DNA of 22,166 nt, from the NCBI GenBank assembly GCA_018457335.1, contig JAGYHI010000009.1, positions 1-22,166 on the forward strand, written 5' to 3'. The stretch is from Candidatus Altimarinota bacterium (lineage in GTDB: Bacteria > Patescibacteria > JAEDAM01 > BD1-5 > UBA2023). The translations under genes were made by a program, and so were the position numbers. Below, piece after piece: positions 17,780 through 22,166 of this stretch (positions are counted from its first letter, which is position 1; each line of letters opens with the position of its first letter). The notes below the pieces were generated by a model. That model made no database searches, was not told where the DNA came from, and saw only the letters and a list, made by a program, of their open reading frames with translations.

Positions 17780-18448
17780 ATGTCAAAAAAACGCCTTTCA
17801 GCAATCCAGAAAAAAGCCCTCGAAAAAATCATCGAACTCTATAAGAACACAAAAATCGAACTCGACTATGAAACCGATTTTCAACTTTTAGTCGCTGTAA
17901 TTTTATCAGCACAAACGACTGATAAGCAGGTCAATAAAGTAACACCGTCACTTTTTACAAAGGTACGAGAACCCGAGGATATGAAGCATATTTCTCTTAA
18001 AGAAATCGAAAACCATATTCAATATATCAATTTTTTTAGAAATAAAGCCCGATTTATCAAGGAGACGGGAATTTTACTGGCGGACAAATATGATGGGAAA
18101 ATCCCAAATGACCTCGCAAAAATACAAGAACTCCCGTGAGTCGGCATCAAAACCGCAAAAGTCGTCCTGTCTGTGCTCTACGATATGCCTTATATTGGCG
18201 TCGACACTCATATTCACCGTGTCGCCAATCGTATGAAAATCGTCAATACAAAAACCCCAGAACAGACTGATAAAGTCCTCGATGAAATGCTTCCAATCGA
18301 CCTCAAAAAGAAAATCCATCACCCTATGGTACTTTTTGGGCGATACCACTGTCAAGCAAAAAATCCAGCCTGTAAAGACTGGACAGAGAAGGGAATTATT
18401 GAATATATTGAAAATCTTGGTGAGAATGAAAAAAGGGGAGAGAAATAA
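17780..18448 (+). CDS. nth: Endonuclease III (DNA glycosylase/AP lyase)
   Basis: Encodes 222 aa, typical of endonuclease III, which removes oxidised pyrimidines in base excision repair. The helix-hairpin-helix LPGVGIKTA carries the catalytic Lys K124, and its first Gly (G120) is a TGA codon. The catalytic Asp is D142 in GVDTHIHRV. LLVAVILSAQTTDKQVN is the conserved N-terminal block. Of the four C-terminal iron-sulfur cysteines (C-x6-C-x2-C-x5-C in E. coli), only C191 and C198 remain; the third and fourth positions are W201 and I207, so the cluster is probably lost. It starts 1 nt after ftsQ and converges with the AMMECR1 gene, 3 nt apart. Confidence 0.94.
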
Positions 18449-18451
18449 TTT

Positions 18452-18991
18452 TTACCCCTCAGAAATCTCAGTCGAAAGCCCATAAATCACATAACTTCCG
18501 GCTTGTAAATCGGCTGGATTGACTCCGGCTTTTTTACAGGCAAGTTCGAAATATTTTTCTGGTGACGGGTCATTTTTTATCATATTTGGGAGAATGATCG
18601 ACATCACACCGAGATTTTGAGAGAGAAAAATGATTCCTTCTTTTTTGATATCAAGTTCATCAATAGAAGACAACACTCGTCGCGATGCAGGACTTAAAAC
18701 ATCAACCCGAATTGATAATTTTTCGAGTTCTTCTGCATTTTGAAAATTTGTCGTAAATCGTGGATCTTTGAGTGTTAAAAGCGCTAAATCAATACACTCT
18801 TGAAATGAGTTTTCTTTTTGACATTGGATGCGTCCAGCCGAAGCGATGACTTTTTGCTCGTGAGAAATCGTGACAAAAAGCGCATTTTTTTGAGTCGTGT
18901 AAGTGAGCATTTGAGAGTTGACATCAGATTGAGCCAAGACTCTTTTTTCTTTGAGATAGGTTTCGAGAGCTTTTCGTGCGAGAAGGTGCAT
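18452..18991 (-). CDS. AMMECR1-domain protein
   Basis: Encodes 179 aa resembling the AMMECR1 domain. It opens with a helix (ARKALETYLKEKRVL), then ALFVTISHEQKVIASAGRI, ECIDLALLTLKDPRF and LEKLSIRVDVLSPASRR, in the family order; the last corresponds to the usual I-S-V-L strand. The family motif LRGCIG is degenerate here (SAGRIQC). The molecular function of AMMECR1 proteins is not established; some occur with MEMO and radical SAM partners, not seen here. No TGA is used. It is last in the operon lspA-membrane protein-AMMECR1, starting 11 nt after the membrane protein. Confidence 0.8.
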   Translation of the reverse strand: MHLLARKALETYLKEKRVLAQSDVNSQMLTYTTQKNALFVTISHEQKVIASAGRIQCQKENSFQECIDLALLTLKDPRFTTNFQNAEELEKLSIRVDVLSPASRRVLSSIDELDIKKEGIIFLSQNLGVMSIILPNMIKNDPSPEKYFELACKKAGVNPADLQAGSYVIYGLSTEISEG

Positions 18992-19002
18992 AGTTTTAAA
19001 AA

Positions 19003-19797
19003 TTAAGATTTAAGAAGTTCGTTTTCGATGGTTTTGAGCGAAGCATTTTCAATGTCTTCGATATCTCAAAACACATTTCCAAGCATATCATTTCCAGTTG
19101 TTTTGTAATACATATAGTACAAATATTTGATAGAAAAGACAAAAAAAGTAGAAAGCGTAAAGGCTAAAATCGATAAAAGCATCAAGATAAAAAGTGCCTG
19201 ACTAGAATCTGAAGCAAACTTAAAAAACCAAAAAATAATTCCACCCGTCAAGATAAGCGCCACAAAATTTGCATAAAAAGAAAGGAGAACATATCGATAT
19301 TGTGTAATCATGCTTGTCAAAAGTTCGAGTCCAAAAACCGCAAAAAGTACGTGAGCGAGATAGACATACAAAATATTTGCCGTTTCAATCCCAGATTGAC
19401 TTCCAACTATTAAGTACACCGGCACAAGACAGATAAATAATAGCACATTAAAAATCGAAACTTGCACGCTGAGAATGCGGTTTCGTGTATAAATATAAGG
19501 GAAAAGTGTCTTCGCGCCCCAAAGATAAATCATACTCGCCACCCAAAGAGCAAAAAGCGCAAAAATCGCAAGTATCATCGGTGTCACTCCACTCTCCAGA
19601 GAAAATCGTCCAATCGCGAAAAAAGCAGAAATCAGAACGCTTACCGAGGTGAGAAATCCACAAAATACTGCCACAAGAATCATCAATAAAATCCCACTCC
19701 AATCAATTTTTGGAGGACCAAGTCTCTCTTCAGTCGTCTGTGTCATTTCTGTGAAAAATCCATTATTTTGATTTGAGTTTTGCATTTGTTCTGTCAT
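19003..19797 (-). CDS. Six-helix membrane protein of unknown function
   Basis: Encodes 264 aa. After a polar N-terminus of about 35 residues there are six hydrophobic segments at about 36-62, 73-94, 113-132, 142-164, 168-193 and 201-224, then an acidic C-terminal tail. A TGA at 19066-19068 is read as Gly244, adding 20 residues before TAA. No enzymatic motif is recognised. The ATG at 19797 (MTEQMQNS) is chosen over an upstream GTG because it follows the normal start pattern; it overlaps the lspA end by 35 nt. Position after lspA suggests an envelope role, but that is inference. Confidence 0.85.
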
Positions 19798-20233
19798 AGA
19801 AAAAATAATAAACAAATAGAAGTAGTGCACCAATTGTGATTATTATATCCGCAAAATTAAAAATTGCAAAATATTTAAGCGAAAAAAAATCAACTACATA
19901 TCATTTTATGATTCGTTCGTACGCATGAGAGAGTGCTCAGGCAAGAATAAATGTATATCCAATGTCCAAAAGTTTGGATTTTTTCGGATATTCAGTGCGA
20001 ATAAAATAAATGCAAATAATCGCAATAAGAAAAACAGTGAGAATTTTGAGAGCAAGACTTGGAATAGGGAATGAAAAAGCCACTCCAGTATTATAAGAAA
20101 GCTGAACCCCAAAGATATCTCAAAGAAGAGGAGAGTAGGGAATATCCTCAAAATGACTTTGAAAAAACCACTTACTTATTAAGTCAATAGTAATCAAAAC
20201 AATGATGGAAATTATTATTGCAATTTTTCGCAT
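19763..20233 (-). CDS. lspA: Lipoprotein signal peptidase (signal peptidase II)
   Basis: Encodes 156 aa with four hydrophobic segments, the normal LspA size. This inner-membrane aspartyl protease removes signal peptides from diacylated prolipoproteins. Family features are DLISKWFF near the N-terminus, NTGVAFSF, GYVVDFF with the first catalytic Asp, and NFADIIITIG with the second. The usual GN..DR element before the first Asp is altered to SHAYER. Three glycines are TGA (LLGDIF, LAGALS, IKGYVV); read as stops these would leave fragments. The ATG at 20233 is preferred, since an in-frame ATG at 20317 would start inside the dispersed-repeat cluster. Its 3' end overlaps the membrane-protein start by 35 nt. 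Confidence 0.92.
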
Positions 20234-20307
20234 TAGCTTGAAGTTTAGAATTTTAAGGAGGAGAATTTTGGAAAAAGTAAAGAGAACACTATTCTGGGTT
20301 TGATTGC

Positions 20308-20485
20308 GGAATGACATTTTTTATTTTCGCTTCCCCAAGTTGTCATCCTCGGGCTTGACCCGGGGATCCAGTACAGGATTTTCACCCAGATTCCCGCCTG
20401 CGCGGGAATGACATTTTTTGTTTTTAGACAAAATTTAGAAGATTCTTCGTTGTTACCTCTCTCAATGAGAGATTTTCAGGATGAC
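20308..20485. repeat. Cluster of GC-rich dispersed palindromic repeats
   Basis: Three palindromic units lie side by side in the gap between mazG and lspA, much richer in GC than the surroundings. Unit A pairs 20347-20353 with 20359-20365 (CCTCGGG/CCCGGGG). Unit B pairs 20390-20397 with 20402-20409 (ATTCCCGC/GCGGGAAT). Unit C (20439-20485) contains TCTCTCA/TGAGAGA at 20458-20472 and ends in CAGGATGAC. A 15-nt direct repeat, GGAATGACATTTTTT, occurs at 20308-20322 and 20405-20419. Similar GTCATTCCCG... and GTCATCCT... intergenic elements are widespread in bacterial genomes. The gap 20234-20495 holds no convincing gene. Confidence 0.8.
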
Positions 20486-20495
20486 TTTTTATTTT

Positions 20496-20891
20496 TTATT
20501 TCCCCTTACAAAACACTTCATATTCACATTTCAAAGCTTCTTTTTGCTGTTTTTTTATTTCGTGCCACCTCTGACCTTCATCAGCATTTTTTCCGATTCT
20601 AGCTTCAAATTTATTCAAGCACCTTTCAAAAACTCTTGATTTTTTGATTTTTCCTTCTTGCTCGAGGCTTTCAAGGAGACAAATATAAGTCCAAAATACA
20701 TCGCCGAGCTCATCTTCGAGATACATAAATTTGTCTGGATTTTCGAGTTCTTGTTTGACTTCTTCGATTTCATCTTGGATTCCCTCGATGTAAGTCGAAT
20801 GTCCTTCGAAAAATCCACGATTATCAACCGTGTTGAAAAAAGTGATTCGCTTGTGGATAAGATTGATGATTTTTTGAATAGTTTCGAACAT
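20496..20891 (-). CDS. MazG-family nucleotide pyrophosphohydrolase
   Basis: Encodes 131 aa of the all-alpha NTP pyrophosphohydrolase fold. The EExxE...ExxD metal-binding pattern is seen as EIEEVKQELEN followed by LEDELGDVFW, the MazG hallmark. Such enzymes hydrolyse canonical or damaged NTPs to NMP and pyrophosphate. It is a single-domain form, shorter than E. coli MazG (263 aa). No TGA is used. The ATG lies 6 nt after the tyrS stop, so it is the second gene of a tyrS operon. It ends just before the dispersed-repeat cluster. Confidence 0.88.
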   Translation of the reverse strand: MFETIQKIINLIHKRITFFNTVDNRGFFEGHSTYIEGIQDEIEEVKQELENPDKFMYLEDELGDVFWTYICLLESLEQEGKIKKSRVFERCLNKFEARIGKNADEGQRWHEIKKQQKEALKCEYEVFCKGK

Positions 20892-20897
20892 GATTTT

Positions 20898-22082
20898 TTA
20901 TAAAGTAACTCGAACCGCCTTTTTCTTTCCCATTTGGAGGAGTTTTTGCTCATTAGAAAGGGTAACTTCTTGCCGGATATCTTCGATTTTTTCTCCGTCG
21001 AGTCGCACTGAACCACCAGAAACCGCATTTCGCACATCACCAGAGGTTGCACAAAATTTCACCGCTTTAAGAAGATTTGCAATAGTAATTTTTCCATCCG
21101 CTACCATTTCATTTTCTCCAAGAGAAATAAGTTCCACATTTGAAATATCATTTTCGTCGTATGGTTTTCCGTGATACATCGTGATGATTCTTTGTGCAAG
21201 TTCTTTTTTGATATTATTTGGGTGTTCGCCATCCGCGAGTCGAGTTTTGATTGTCTCAATTTCCTCAAGTGTCGCGTCAGTCGCAAGTTCAAAATAATGA
21301 ATGATCATATCATCTTTGACGTTGATAAGTTTTTGGTACATCGATTGTGGTGCCTCATCGATCAAAATACAGTTTGGTTTCGTTTTACTCATCTTCTCTC
21401 CATCCGTTCCGAGAAGCAAATCAAAAGTCATAATATCTTGCTTTGGTATATCAAAAGCCCCCATAATTCGTCGCCCCGCAAGAAGATTAAAATATTGGTC
21501 ATTTCCACCGAGTTCGAGATCACACGCACCGTATTTACGAGCAATGCAAACGCTGTCGTAACCCTGCATTATCGGGTAGAGAAACTCTTGAAGAGAGATT
21601 CGTTTTCCACCTTTATATCGTTTTGAGAAGTTATCTCGGTCAAGCATCTCCGCCACCGAAAAGTTCTTCGCGAGTTCTCCGACACCAGCAAAATTCACAG
21701 CATCAAGTCCTTCGCTATTGTAATAAATTTCAATTTTGTCGATATCAATAACTTTTGAGAATTTCTGCAAAAAAGCCTCTGCATTCGCACGAGTTTCGTC
21801 GCGAGTGAGCATTGGTCGCTCCGCATCTTTATCGCTCGTATCCCCGACTTGTGCCGTCGCATCACCAAAAAGCAAGACAATTTTGTGTCCCATTTTTTGG
21901 AATTCTTTGAGCTTGAGAAAAGGTACCATATGTCCGATGTGAACTTTTGCCGCCGTCGGATCGATTCCGAATTTGATCGTGAGTTTCTCACCAGATTCAA
22001 GTTTTTTCTCGAGATTTTCTCGATCGATGATATTTGATACTCCTTTTGTGAGGAGGTTTTGGATTTGTGAGTTTTGAGTCAT
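20898..22082 (-). CDS. tyrS: Tyrosyl-tRNA synthetase
   Basis: Encodes 394 aa. It charges tRNA-Tyr. The class I signatures are HIGH at residues 48-51 and KMSKT at 230-234. GGNDQYFNLLAGR is the conserved tyrosine/ATP-pocket block. A C-terminal S4-like domain (about 330-390) ends in QMGKKKAVRVTL. The complete gene of about 30 glycines contains no in-frame TGA, in contrast to the accessory genes. The ATG is followed by MTQNSQIQNLL, and the ORF is closed by TAA. It is first in an operon with mazG and has a clear promoter upstream. Confidence 0.97.
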   Translation of the reverse strand: MTQNSQIQNLLTKGVSNIIDRENLEKKLESGEKLTIKFGIDPTAAKVHIGHMVPFLKLKEFQKMGHKIVLLFGDATAQVGDTSDKDAERPMLTRDETRANAEAFLQKFSKVIDIDKIEIYYNSEGLDAVNFAGVGELAKNFSVAEMLDRDNFSKRYKGGKRISLQEFLYPIMQGYDSVCIARKYGACDLELGGNDQYFNLLAGRRIMGAFDIPKQDIMTFDLLLGTDGEKMSKTKPNCILIDEAPQSMYQKLINVKDDMIIHYFELATDATLEEIETIKTRLADGEHPNNIKKELAQRIITMYHGKPYDENDISNVELISLGENEMVADGKITIANLLKAVKFCATSGDVRNAVSGGSVRLDGEKIEDIRQEVTLSNEQKLLQMGKKKAVRVTL

Positions 22083-22118
22083 AGAAAATTATTTTTTAAG
22101 TTTTAAAGAGATGTTTTT

Positions 22119-22146
22119 ATTATATAAAAATAATAAAGAAAATCAA
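22119..22146 (-). promoter_or_regulatory. Promoter of tyrS-mazG
   Basis: Read on the minus strand: TTGATT (22146-22141), 16 bp, TATAAT (22124-22119), about 36 bp before the tyrS ATG. It has the same boxes and spacing as the cas12a promoter. Confidence 0.7.
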
Positions 22147-22166
22147 AATTTTTCCAAAAAAGACTT

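Noticed and set aside
19798..19833. Upstream GTG start for the six-helix membrane protein
   Set aside because: It would lengthen the overlap with lspA. The ATG at 19797 gives a natural polar N-terminus.
20254..20300. AAGGAGG on the plus strand as a ribosome binding site
   Set aside because: The frame after it from a TTG runs through the dispersed repeats and resembles no protein.
20234..20317. Longer lspA start at 20317
   Set aside because: The extra N-terminus would come from the dispersed repeat, and the 20233 start gives a normal LspA N-terminus.
21171..21626. 151-codon plus-strand open frame opposite tyrS
   Set aside because: It lies antisense to a clear tyrosyl-tRNA synthetase and has no family resemblance.

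Overview
The window looks like a chromosomal segment of a Patescibacteria (CPR) organism that reads UGA as glycine (translation table 25: Gracilibacteria/BD1-5 or Absconditabacteria/SR1). With TGA as stop, Cas12a, Cas1, Cas4, an ADP-ribosylglycohydrolase, an ABC exporter, FtsQ, endonuclease III and LspA all break into fragments. With TGA as Gly they become single full-length genes, and TGA falls on invariant glycines: Walker A and LSGGQ of the ABC ATPase, the LPGVG hairpin of endonuclease III, GGDTDT of the glycohydrolase. CGA and CGG still appear to be Arg (for example the CGG in DERLTT of the YqgF protein). Every coding region ends in TAA or TAG. The DNA is AT-rich. Most genes lack a Shine-Dalgarno sequence, and several have TTGATT/TATAAT-type promoters.

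Region 1 (1-7669) is a type V-A CRISPR-Cas locus. An array of 24 identical repeats (the first cut by the window edge) and 23 spacers is read on the minus strand. It is followed at higher coordinates by a leader and, also on the minus strand, by the adaptation operon cas4-cas1-cas2. The cas12a effector (1329 aa, about 30 in-frame UGA codons) is divergent on the plus strand from a 142-bp intergenic region. A DraG-type ADP-ribosylglycohydrolase gene starts 35 nt after cas12a and ends in a palindromic terminator.

Region 2 (8700-13250) holds formate-tetrahydrofolate ligase (fhs), a RhuM-Fic protein and a UGA-rich ABC exporter.

Region 3 (13270-18450, plus strand) is mostly housekeeping: rplI-ruvX, ndk-rluA-type pseudouridine synthase, rbfA-ftsQ-nth. 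Between rluA and rbfA sits a self-contained cassette (15713-16265): consensus promoter, structured 5' UTR with mutually exclusive hairpins, the only strong Shine-Dalgarno seen, an unrecognised 117-aa ORF without UGA codons, and a clear terminator.

Region 4 (18452-22146, minus strand) holds tyrS-mazG, then a GC-rich cluster of dispersed palindromic repeats, then lspA, a six-helix membrane protein and an AMMECR1-domain protein. No rRNA or tRNA gene was recognised.

The most interesting items are the recoded type V-A system with a Cas12a that seems to lack the usual pre-crRNA-processing histidine region, the glycohydrolase attached to cas12a, and the orphan switch-like cassette.
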